Assembly (NCBI GenBank): GCA_021397845.1
Contig: CM038042.1
Span: 32,560,418 to 32,624,417 of the forward strand
DNA length: 64,000 bases
Direction of reading: 5' to 3'
Source of the DNA: Areca catechu
Taxonomy: Eukaryota > Streptophyta > Magnoliopsida > Arecales > Arecaceae
The notes under the pieces were generated by a model. It saw nothing but the letters and a program-made list of their open reading frames with translations, had not been told where the DNA came from and did no database searches. Shown here one piece after another: positions 42,219 to 52,124 of this stretch. Numbering within the stretch: the first letter of the stretch is position 1; every line of letters begins with the position of its first letter. The position numbers and the translations under genes were made by a program.

Positions 42219-44272
42219 TGATATGGCAAGATCGCTGACGTGGAGCGTATATCAACCCAGCTAGCAACCAGACCGTGCCACATGGCGTTCTCTTCCGAGC
42301 TCTCCTACCAGGTGGCTTGACCAGCGTCGTGCCCATCGTGGTCCGAGCTCGGCACCTCTGCCCCTTCACCAGGTGTCGACCCAAGAGGGATCCACCTCGC
42401 CTGAAGTGGGCCTGCCTCTGCTCCTCCACCAGGTGGCACCCCGAGATAGGTCCACCTCGACTGGAGTCGAGCCTGACACCTCTGCTCATTCCATCAGGTG
42501 GTGCCTCAAGACGAGTCCACCTCGATCGAAGTCGAGCTTGCCTCTGCCCCTTCGCTAGGTGTCGACCCAGGAGGGGTCCACCTCGCCCGAAGTGGGCCTG
42601 CCTCTGCTCCTCCACCAGGTGGCACCCCCAGATGGGTCCACCTCGGTTGGATCAAGCCTGGCACCTCTGCTCCTTTTGCCATGTGTCACCCCCAGATGGG
42701 TCCACCTCGGTCGAACCTGAGCTTGCATCTACACCTTCGCCAAGTATCGACCCAAGAGGGGTCCACCTTGCCCGAACTGGGCCTGCCTTTGATCCTCCGC
42801 CAAGTGGCACCCCCAGATGGGTCCACCTCGACTAGAGTCGAGCCTGGCATCTCTACACCTTTCGCCAGGTGGCACACCTAGACAGGTCCACCTGGGCCAA
42901 AATCGAGCTTGCCTTTGCCCCTTCGCCAGGTGTTGACCCAGGAGGGGCCCACCTTGGTTGAAGTGGGCCTGCCCCTGCTCTTCTGCCAGGTGGCACCCCC
43001 AGATGGGTCCACCTCGGTCGGAGTCGAGCCTGGCACCTCTGCTCCTTCCGCCAGGTGACGCCCCTAAACAAATCCACCTCAGTCGAAGTCAAGCTTGCCT
43101 TTGCCCCTTCGCCAGGTGTCGACCCAAGCGGGGTCCACCTCGGCCGAATTAGGCCTGCCTCTACTCTTCTGCCAGGTGGCACCCCCAGATGGGCCACCTC
43201 GACTGGAGTCGAGCCTGGCACCTCTGCTCCTTCCGCCAGGTAATGCCCTCAGACGGATCCACCTTGATCGAAGTCGAGCTTGCCTCTGCCCCTTCGCCAG
43301 GTGTTGACCCAAGCGGGGTCCACCTCAGTCGAAGTGGGCCTGCCTCTGTTCCTCCACCAGGTGGCACCCCTAGATGGATCCACCTCGGCCAGAGTCGAGC
43401 CAGGCACCCCTGCTCCTTCGCCAGGTGGCGCCCCTTGATGGATCCACCTCGATCAAAGTCGTGCCATCCCAGTGAAGCATTCGCAGGCCCAGGACATAAG
43501 CCCCGAGGACGCTGCTGAGGACGGCACATCTAATATGGCATCCCCAGGCCTGTAACGGTGTGTGGAACCTCATTTGCACCAGTTTATGAGGGACATCTCA
43601 ATCGAGGAACCAGATCCAGTGACCTATGACCTGGAATCCCCCGAAGGGGAGGGCCACAGTCAATGCCTCGAACCCAGGTACGCCCATGTGTGGATCGAGG
43701 TCCCACCCAGCTCCCCCTTTCATGACTACATGGCAGACGAGGCGGGCTCGCCACTTAACTCTTAACCGTAGGGGGAGACGACCTCAAGAGAACAGTCAGT
43801 AAGTTTCGCTAACCTCCAAGGCCACCCCAAAGGGGAGAATCGAGATACCAAAGCATCCAATGATCTCAAAAGGGCACCACAAGCAAGAAGGAAGGTAAGC
43901 AATCAAGAGGGCAAGCACACGGAAGGAGAGAAGAGGCGACTCTGAGACAAAGGTGCCGAAGGAACTCGCAGGAGCGAGCCCAGTGAGCCCAATCACGGGG
44001 ACCGGAGTGCCAGCCCTTTTTGTTCTCGCTCATTCTCACTCATTTTCTCATCGAAGACTCCCCTAAGTACAGAGACCCAGCGGGGATCCATTTTTAGTGG
44101 ATTTGTTCCACTTTATTACTTTTTAACTTGATCGTCGAAGTGCCCCCGCTGGGATTCCCGGCCCGGGTCTCTAACCTCATTTTGCAGGTCTGGGAGCGTT
44201 AGGATTTCGCACCAAAGGGATCCGTAGTTCGGTGCCAACTCATAGCTGCAGGCCATTGTGGTAAGGTCGGCA
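42219..44272 (+). repeat. Element D 5' LTR, about 2054 bp
   Basis: Starts TGATATGGCAAGATCGCTGA, matching the 3' LTR start at 63365. The 3' boundary is placed at GTAAGGTCGGCA (44272) because a plausible primer site follows. Holds a 186-bp array (42371-43530), then low-repeat sequence to 44100 and a terminal part matching the C LTR. Confidence 0.75.
42371..43530 (+). repeat. 186-bp (3 x 62) tandem array in D 5' LTR
   Basis: AGGTGTCGACCCAAGAGGG at 42371 recurs at 42557 (186 bases). Each 186-bp unit is three related modules of about 62 bases, each ending CCAGGTG and containing GGTCCACCTCG: one with TGTCGACCCA, one with GGCACCCCCAGATGG, one with a diverged GTGCC/GACGCCCC start. This is a higher-order repeat, opposite in orientation to 27143-28150. 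Confidence 0.9.
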
Positions 44273-44278
44273 ATAGAT

Positions 44279-44298
44279 TGGCATGCCAGGTATGGGGG
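44279..44298 (+). promoter_or_regulatory. Probable primer binding site of element D
   Basis: TGGCATGCCAGGTATGGGGG, six bases after the proposed LTR end and 58 bases before the gag ATG. The TGGC start and purine-rich end resemble sites in other Tat elements, but the tRNA is not identified with certainty. Confidence 0.4.
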
Positions 44299-44356
44299 AC
44301 GAATGTCCCTACACGAACAAGCCCCCCATAAGCTTGAGAACAGCTCGATTCTAAGC

Positions 44357-45946
44357 ATGGTGGTGACTCGCAGACGTGAAGCCTCCACTAGCAAGGCGAG
44401 AGAGGTTCCCTCTACCCCGGGCCCCCGCAGCCTAGAAAGAAAACTTCCCGCTCCTCCTGCTCCACCTCCTGCTCAGTTGCCCTCGGTAGACGGTTAGTAT
44501 GCTGCTATCATTCAGCATCTACAGAAACTGACCATGGCTGTCAGGTAGCTGCAGCATTAGCAGCGCTCCCTGGTGACTCAACCTCAGCCAAGGACCCCCT
44601 TGGAAGCCTGCACTCCATCCAAGGCAGGCCATCCCATCTGCGGGTAGCAACCAACCCCTGCAAGACTCATCAAACCCCCATAAAAAGGGATCGTACTGGG
44701 TCGACGGACCGCGAGAGCCAATCCCCGACGGATAATAATGATGCTGCCAGGCACAGCAAGTGCCGCCAGGGTAAGGCTCCTCGCCATGATCCATCGACCC
44801 CTTCTTCTCCAGTGGCCTCAGTGAAAGGTTCCACTGACAAGGCCATCAACCTTCTAGTCAAAAGGTGCTTGGAAGAGCAAAAGCGCAAACTGGCGGAGCT
44901 CTCCCGCTGGTTTGCCAACATGCAGGGCTCCCCCAGCGAGCCAGTGGGCTACAATGCCTGACCACCCATCTCCTAGGAAATTCAAGAGGAACCGATTCCA
45001 AGTCGGTTCTGCATACCTTAGGTGGATCCCTATGATGGGACCACCGACCCCTTGGACCACCTAGAGAGCTATAAAGTTCTCATGAGAGTCCAGGGGGCGA
45101 CGAATGCCCTCCTATGCATCGCCTTCCCGGCCACCCTCCGAAAGGTCACTCGAGTTTGGTTCACCCGCCTCGAGCTCTAATCCATCGACTCCTTCCGGCA
45201 GTTGGAAGAAAATTTGTGGCGCACTTCGATGCTTGTCAAAAGGTGCCAAGGGAGGTGGATAGCCTCTTCTCCATCCACCAACAAGACCAGGAGCTTCTGC
45301 GGGACTACGTCACCCACTTCAAGACTACTGCCCTGGAGATCTACCATCTGGACGAGCCCGTCGCCATGCTGGCATTGAAGCAAGGGCTCAAGACCTCCCG
45401 TTTGACATATTTCTTGGATAAAAAGCCATCCAAGACGTACTCCGAACTCCTCCTCCACATCCACAAGTACATCCATGCTGAAAAGGCTAACTGTACCAGG
45501 AGAGAGTTGGATGGGAAGCCTTCGAAGAAACCTACATCAAGGGATGTACCTGGAACCCGAAGGCCCACGCTGCCTGCAAACTTTCGGTCAGGATCGAAGC
45601 TGAAGGATGGTCCCGTTCCGGAGTGAACCTTCACTCCCCTCCTTGCTCCAAGAACTAAGATCCTTATGGAGATCGAGGGTGAGGGCTACCTCCACCGACC
45701 TCCTCCTCAAAACCCGAAGAACCGTCGTAACAAGATGAAGTACTGCCAGTTCCATCACGTCCATGGCCATGACATGGAGGAATGTCGTAACCTGAAGAGG
45801 GAGAATGAGGACCTGATCAGGAGGGGCTATCTCAAGATGTACATGGGAAGAGAGACCCCGATGGAGGACCAACCACTTGCGGCCCTTCCCCCCATTCCTG
45901 CAGTCGACAACCGCCATACGGAGAAGCCGGTGGGCATGATCTTTTA
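44357..45946 (+). pseudogene. Tat Gag, broken
   Basis: Starts MVVTRRREASTSKAREVPST (typical Tat Gag opening). The capsid core begins near 45021 with VDPYDGTTDPLDHLESYKVL, continues LLCIAFPATLRKVTRVWFTR, meets a stop (45178) and a frameshift, then FVAHFDACQKVPREVDSLFS, LLRDYVTHFKTTALEIYHLD and ELLLHIHKYIHAEKA. A zinc-knuckle-like KYCQFHHVHGHDMEECRNLK is near 45740-45800, and the ORF ends about 45946. The structural protein is non-functional here. Confidence 0.82.
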
Positions 45947-45968
45947 GGGGATAGGGCAAGCATCGAAG

Positions 45969-46586
45969 ATGGCCCGAGAGGGAGGAGACCTAGAAAATGT
46001 ACTCCCCTTTAAAAAGGGGAAGGGAGGTGAAGAAAATGTAAATGATGATGCGGTGGTGGTTGAGATGACCATCGCTAAGCATCCTATATATCAAATTATG
46101 GTTGATAGTGGGAGCTCCACTGACATACTCTTTTACGATGCTTTCTCTCGGATGAACTTATCTCATGATCGGCTAAGGCCAGTACACACCCCTCTCGTGG
46201 GTTTCACTGGAGATTCTGTAGGAGTCAAGGGAGAGATCACTCTCCCTATTACTACCAAGACTCCACCCTGGCAGAGCACGATCATGATGACCTTCACCGT
46301 CATCCGACTCCTGTCACCGTATAATGCTATCCTGGGCCACCCAGGGCTCAACCAACTAGACGTAGTCATCTCCACCAAAAGATTGCTAGTACAGTTCCCC
46401 ACCATTTTTGGGGTGGGAGAGATGAGGGGGGTAGTCCAGCCCATTCCGCATTGCTTGCAAGCCATCCCAGGAGCACGGAGTGCCGAGCTCGACGTCGACA
46501 TCGACGACCTTGATCAGAGAGCACAGGATCCCAAGGGTGGTCCCGTTGAGCGCCTGCTAACGTACCCCCTTGGCTCGGACCTATAG
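45969..46586 (+). pseudogene. Tat aspartic protease
   Basis: Open for 205 codons: VEMTIAKHPIYQIMVDSGSS has the catalytic DSG; TDILFYDAFSRM and FTGDSVGVKGEITLP follow, with ILGHPGLNQLDVVISTKRLL as the second conserved part. It ends with the pre-RT linker (QDPKGGPVERL) and a stop at 46584-46586 that separates it from RT. The catalytic motif is intact, but the protein could only be made as part of a broken polyprotein. Confidence 0.85.
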
Positions 46587-47510
46587 AAAATGGTGCAGAT
46601 AGGAGCCCAACTCCCGAAAGACGAGCGGGCTCACTTGCTAAATTTCCTTCGGGCGAACACAAATATGTTCACTTGGTCTGTAGCAGATATGCCAGGCATT
46701 CCCTCGGATGTCATCACCCACCATTGAAGATCGATCCGAAGTGCCGTCCAGTTCAGCAGAAGAAAAGGAGTTTTGCTGTAGAAAGGCAGAAGGCGATCAA
46801 TGAAGAGGTGAAGAAGCTCCTCATCGCTGGCTTCATACGAGAGGTGCAGTACCCCAGTTGGCTGGCGAATGTGGCGATGGTCAAGAAGAACAACAGGAAG
46901 TGGAGGATCTATGTGGACTACATCGACCACAACCAAGCTTACCCGAAAGATAGCTTTCCCCTTCCGAAGATCAACCAGCTCATGGATGCCACTTCGGGAC
47001 ACCGCCTCCTCTCCTTCATGGATGCCTTCTCCAGGTACAATCAGATCCGAATGCATCCAGAAGATGAGGACCACACCGCCTTCATCATGGATCATGGGAT
47101 ATACTGTTACAAGATGATGCCCTTCGGTCTGAAGAACGCCAGTGCCAAGTACCAGCGGTTGGTCAACAAGGTCTTCAATGACCGAATTGGCCGCAACATG
47201 CAGGTATACGTGGATGACATGCTCATGATGAGCAAGCCAACCTCGAACCAGTCAACGACCTAACGGAGACCTTTCGCAACCTTCGCCTCCACCAAATGAA
47301 ATTGAACCTAGCGAAGTGTACTTTCGGTGTGGTGGTGGGAAAGTTTCTTGGCTTCATGGTGACCCGGAGAGGGATAGAAGCCAACCCAGAGAAGGTTCAG
47401 GCAATCCTTAACATGGAGCAGCCCACCTACAAGAAGCAAGTCCAATGTCTCACTGGCCGAATAGCAGCCCTGAGCCAGTTCATTTCATGATCTGCTGATC
47501 ATTGCCAGCC
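46587..47510 (+). pseudogene. Tat reverse transcriptase
   Basis: LNFLRANTNMFTWSVADMPG opens the domain. A frameshift near 46720 separates it from KCRPVQQKKRSFAVERQKAI and EEVKKLLIAGFIREVQYPSW. FMDAFSRYNQIRMHPEDED supplies the first Asp, YKMMPFGLKNA is the substrate motif, and YVDDM (about 47203-47217) is the catalytic pair. A second break near 47250 precedes KLNLAKCTFGVVVGKFLGFM. The YVDD form is usual for RTs. Confidence 0.85.
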
Positions 47511-47953
47511 CTTCTTTAAGGTGTTGAGGAAGGGGCATGACTTCTCCTGGATGAAGGAGTGCCAAGAGGCATTCGAGGAGCTGAAGAAGACCCTGGTGTC
47601 ACCACCACTACTCTCCAGGCCAGAGGAGGGGAAGAGCTCTTCTTGTATATGGAGGTCACTCCGAAGGCCGTCAGCTTGGTCTTAGTCTGGACGGATGACA
47701 AAGGGATCCAGAGACCTGTATACTATACAAGCAAGCTTCTTCGCGATGCGGAGCTCAGGTACTCTCGATCCGAGAAGTTGATTTTTGCACTAATTATGTT
47801 TGCCCAGCATCTTAGGCCTTATTTTTAAATGCACCCAATCATGGTCCTGATGAATCAACCGCTGAAGGCCATGCTCAGCCGACCTGACACGTCTGGATGC
47901 CTGGCGAAGTGGGCATTGAAGCTCAGCGAGTTCGACATTGCCTATAAGCCGAG
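47511..47953 (+). pseudogene. Tat RNase H, 5' part up to insertion B1
   Basis: ECQEAFEELKKTL, LFLYMEVTPKAVSLVLVWTD (first catalytic Asp absent, as in Tat first RNase H), VYYTSKLLRDAELRYSRSEK, HLRPYF with a stop at 47826-47828, and WALKLSEFDIAYKP. The frame resumes at 48997 as RSTMKAQVLANFLVEYASLC once the inserted LTR is discounted. Confidence 0.8.
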
Positions 47954-48996
47954 TGGTGCGGGCACCAGACTCAGAAGAAGACTTCAGGGCTCCATCTGGA
48001 TCTCTGATTGACATTGCCCGAAGAATTAGAGTTTTCTGGTTTTGTAATAAGGGTTGACTTGGTCAACTCAATTTTAGTTTGAGTCTGTATTAAAAAAAAA
48101 AAAAAAAATTAAAAAAAAAAAAAAAGATGAATGAAACCAAATTTTTTTTGTGAGCAAACTTTGTGTTTTCTCTCTTCCGCACTTGCATCCAGGTGTTGAG
48201 CTCCGTGAGGGAGTAAATCCGGGTTCCCCAGGAACCTTGAGGAGGTGTGAGATCTCCAAAACCCTAAACCCTAGGTTAGCCACTCAATTCCCAAACCCTA
48301 GCCGCCATCACCCTTCTCTTTCCACCAAGCCCTAGTCTATTTCCCTTCTCACGGCCACCATCTCCAAGTCCAGGCCGACCACCAGCATCCAGCTCCAGTC
48401 CAGATACTGCAGATCTACAACAATTCTAAGAGGAAGTCAGATCGGCCTCCAGGAGGATTCGATTTCAGCAACTTCGGCTTTCAAGTTCTTCAACCTGGTA
48501 AGATCTTTTCTTGAGTTTCTGAATTCCTTCACTTGTTCCTCTTCTTTCCCAGATCTTGAGTCCAGGAGAAGCCGACCAAACCACGAGACCAGTATTGGAG
48601 GATCCATTGCGAAGATAGCCGACTCCGAGGATCCCACAATCTGCTCGAGAGAGTTCTTCCACCAAAATCCTGAGAAGATCACTGTCTGGTTAGTAAACCA
48701 TCTCTTCTCTCTATTTCTGTTCTGTTGAAAGTTCAGAGCGAAACCCTAGGTCTGGGAGTTTCTCAACCCCCAGCGATCCATTACTTCTGAACTACTCTGA
48801 TAATTTAGTTGCTTCTAAACTGTGCTTTCAATCCTTACCTAGTTTCCTTCAACGTAGTTTAGCTTTACTTTGAGTCGAAGCCAATTTCTAAAATATATAT
48901 ATAAAAAAAAGAATTAATCTTAATTTTACTTCCGCATACGCTTCTTTGTTCATTGTCCTGCATCAATTTTGGTATCAGAGCTTCCGTTCTGCATCA
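47954..48996 (+). mobile_element. Chromovirus B1, solo-like LTR with primer-site remnant
   Basis: LTR of 1012 bp (47954-48965, TGGTGCGGGCACC to CCTGCATCA) followed by 31 bases containing the primer site TGGTATCAGAGC (48970-48981) and a second CTGCATCA. Flanked by target duplication CCGAG at 47949-47953 and 48997-49001. The element has therefore lost nearly all internal sequence and the other LTR. It is related to B2 LTRs (GTGCGGGCACCAGACTCAGA, and GGATCCATT/GAGAGAGTTCTTCCACC). Long A runs lie at 48091-48125. Confidence 0.88.
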
Positions 48997-49589
48997 CCGA
49001 GGTCGACCATGAAGGCGCAGGTACTGGCTAACTTTTTAGTTGAGTATGCAAGCCTATGCGAGGGGTCGGAGGAGAGCCCCCAGAACTGACAGCCAGGCCC
49101 TGAATCGGAGGAGGACATTTGGGTCCTACATGTGGATGGAGACTCTAACTCCGATGGAAGCAGAGATGGGCTTATCCTCGCCAACAGCGAGGGAGTCATC
49201 ATCGAATGCGCACTTCGCCTCCAATTCGCTGCCACCAATAACCAGGCAGAGTACGAAGTGCTCCTCGTGGGACTGAGAGTATCCCGCGAATTGGGTGTGA
49301 CCAGCTTAAGGGTCTTCACCGATTCATAGCTGGTGGCTAGGTAGGTCTCAAGCGAGTATGAGGCACAGGACCCTTAAATATCGAGGTACCTAAAGTTAGT
49401 GCATGCGAGCGCGGCAGGTTTTAAATGCTTCAGCATCTCCCACATTTCGCACGATGAAAATGCTCATGCTGATGCCCTCTCCCAGCTGGCAACCTTGCCG
49501 GACTCGTCATTGGGCCGCACCCACATTGAGCATCTTCAAGCCCAGAGCTATGAGAGCCCTAGAAAGATCCAGCAGGTTACCCCTGAGCC
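48997..49589 (+). pseudogene. End of RNase H and archaeal-type RNase H of element D
   Basis: After RSTMKAQVLANFLVEYASLC a stop at 49088-49090 precedes EEDIWVLHVDGDSNSDGSRD (first Asp), AATNNQAEYEVLLVGLRVSR (Glu) and SLRVFTDS (Asp), then two stops (49327-49341) and HISHDENAHADALSQLATLP. This second RNase H defines the Tat lineage. It is cut at 49590 by B2 and the frame resumes at 58498. Confidence 0.85.
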
Positions 49590-51219
49590 TGGTGCGGGCA
49601 CCAGACTCAGAAGAAGACTTCAGAGCTCCATTTGGATCTCTGATTGACATTGCCCAAGAAATTAGGGTTTGTAATAAAGGTTGACCTGGTCAACCAGTTT
49701 ATTTATTTTATTTATTTCTTGAGTCACCATTTAAATTTTGTTGAGTCATGTTGACTCGGTGCAAGTCCCAATGTGGTTTCAATTTGGTCCAAAATGGTGC
49801 CACATTTCTCTTCCAATCAACTCAAGGTTCAAGCAAGTGGAGGCCACACTCCAAGCCACACGCCCAGCCACACTCCGAGCACACGCCAGAGTCCAGGAGG
49901 CACCATAGAGGCATCCCAGTGTCATGGTCCCCACATCCAAAGAAGAAAAAATCAAATTGGAGGCTAAATTAAAGGAGGCGCCCACACCTGCCTAATTTAC
50001 CTAAGCAAAGAAGGAAGAAAACTTTTCTTGGAGAAGAAATCAAAGAAGGACATCCAACCTACTCCTAATTGAAGTTCAAATCAAAATCAAAGAGCTTAAC
50101 TTGGAGTGGAAGAAAAGAAGAAATACCATAAGAAGAAGAGGACTCCAAATCCAAATCCAACTCCAAAGGAGGTGCCATAAAAGTTCCAAAACAATTCCTT
50201 TATGGCCGTCCCAATTTTTTTTGGACTCTTGGTCGGCCAAGGGAGAGGATTTTCTACCTAATCTAGGGGTTGGAAGAGTTTAGTCCCACATGGGAATTTG
50301 TACAAGCTAGGAGAAAATTTTAGGTCTATATAATAGACCTCTCTTTGTAACTTTAGAAAATCAATGAAGAAAATTATTTTTTTGCTATTCTCTTGTGTTG
50401 AGTGACCTAGGTTTCTCTTCTTCCGCACTACTCTAAGTGTTGAGCTCCGTGAGGGGGTAATCCGGGTTCCATTGGAGCCTTGAGGAGGTGAGAGATCTCC
50501 ATCTTTATCCAAAACCCTAGGTTAGCCACTTGAAATTTCAAAACCCTAGCCACCTTTCATTATTTTCCATCCACCAAACCCTAGATCCATCCATCTCCCA
50601 CGGCCTCTCTCTCTACAAGTCCAGGCCGTCCACCTTCATCCAGATCCAGTCCGGCTACTTCAGATCCAGAGCAAGTTCCAAGGAGAATCACATCAGCATC
50701 CAGGAGAATCCAGTTTTCAACAATTTCGATCTTCAAGTTCATCAACCTGGTAAATCTTTTCCTTGACTCTCTGATTCCATCAATTGTTTTTCTTCTCTTC
50801 CAGATCTTGAGTTCAGGAGAAGCCAACCCGCCAAAGGACCAGTATTGGAGGATCCATTACGAAGATATCCGACTCAGAGGATCCAACAATCTGCTCGGGA
50901 GAGTTCTTCCACCAAAATCTGTGAAGATCATTGTCTGGTTAGATAAACCTTCCCTTCTCTTTATTTCTGTTTTGTTGAAAGCTCGGAGTGAAACCCTAGG
51001 TCTGGGAGTTTCTCAACCCCCAGCGATCCGTTGCTTCTAAACTACTCTGATAATTTAGTTTCCTTAAAATTGTGCTTTCAATTATCATATTAGTATCTTT
51101 CAATGTTAGGTTAACTTTTCTTTGATTTGAAGCCAACTTCTACAAACTATAAAAATAACAAAAAAATTAGTTAATCTTAATTTACTTCCGCATCGCATCC
51201 CTTTATTTGTTCTGCATCA
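49590..51219 (+). repeat. B2 5' LTR, 1630 bp
   Basis: TGGTGCGGGCACC to TTCTGCATCA. The first 58 bases correspond to the end of the pol ORF in the 3' LTR. A strong TATA box is at 50327-50333. Confidence 0.95.
50327..50333 (+). promoter_or_regulatory. TATA box in B2 5' LTR
   Basis: TATATAA within AGGTCTATATAATAGACCTC, itself a near-perfect palindrome (AGGTCTAT/ATAGACCT). The same box is at 57599-57605 in the 3' LTR. Transcription probably starts about 30 bases downstream. Confidence 0.7.
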
Positions 51220-51223
51220 TTTT

Positions 51224-51235
51224 TGGTATCAGAGC
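51224..51235 (+). promoter_or_regulatory. Primer binding site of B2
   Basis: TGGTATCAGAGC, four T residues after the LTR end; initiator-Met tRNA type. Confidence 0.93.
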
Positions 51236-52124
51236 TCAGTCTAGGGTTTCTGATTTGCTTGCTTGCTTTGATTGTTCTCTTTTTATTTTGTCTGCTTGAA
51301 GTAGACTCCCCAGGACGTCCGGTCCTAGGAACTAAGCGAGGCGCAAGCCTCCTCCTCCCATTCCACGGGGTGTTCCTAGGGCGTGTAGGGGATCCATTGG
51401 GTTATAACTTCGTAGCAGGGATTATAAACGGGGAAGACAATCTAGTTGCAGCCCGTAATTGCCCTGTTATCTGAATTATTTCTCCCTGCATAAAACTCCG
51501 AATTGCATGATTTTTGCTTCGTTGAAACCAGTATAATTGAACCTATTTTCCATAATTTTTCTGCAATTTATTGGTTTCGGTAAAAACTCTGAGAATTAAA
51601 ATACAGCAACTCTGTTTTTTGTGTTCTGCAATTCAATTCTTTTTTGGAGTGATCATCTCATAATTTACTTAAGGGCAATTGAGCATCTAAGATAAGGGGA
51701 GGAGTTGATTACCTCTCCTTAGCCCAAAACCACCATCCAATCATTCGAACCTAGACCTAATTTAAAATCAGTTAGACCTAATTTTCCCTAGTGGGCTAGG
51801 GACACCAATTGGTCGGGTCTAGGCTAGTGTTGAGTCAGTTTGCTGAGTTATTCTGTGTGTGCTTAGCACTCAGTGTCTAGAACGGTGGTTCAGGGACTAC
51901 GTCCCGAAGGGCTTGTGTGCTGGTCCGCCTACCTGGCCAATCACTGATTGGTGTCTAGGATTGGCAATCAGGGACCTAACACTCCCCTTACACCTGCCTG
52001 GCTGAGTCCTGAGTTACTACAGGCTAGCTTGCCACTCTGATTGGGCATCTAGTTTGGACTCTAGGTCTAGTGATCCAGTAGTCGATTTAGTCTAGTCTCA
52101 TTTTGTGTGCTTGCTTGAATCATC
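51236..52124 (+). other. B2 5' leader
   Basis: 889 bases between primer site and gag. The first part holds the structured RNA motif. The second part (51660-52080) is shared with family A leaders. Short ORFs such as 51223-51474 show no motif and look incidental. Confidence 0.75.
51316..51391 (+). other. Conserved structured RNA motif (copy in B2 leader)
   Basis: CGTCCGGTC to CGTGTAGGGG. Strands 51322-51332 (GUCCUAGGAAC) and 51372-51382 (GUUCCUAGGGC) pair over 11 bp. Inside: hairpin GAGGC-GCAA-GCCUC (51338-51351, GNRA-type tetraloop) and hairpin CCC/GGG with loop AUUCCAC (51357-51369). It lies 80 bases after the primer site. The same fold is at 23005-23081 in element E. Confidence 0.78.

Noticed and set aside
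48091..48125. Poly(A) tail of a SINE or LINE
   Set aside because: The A runs lie inside the B1 LTR, between its TGGTG start and CATCA end and within one target duplication. No separate element ends there.
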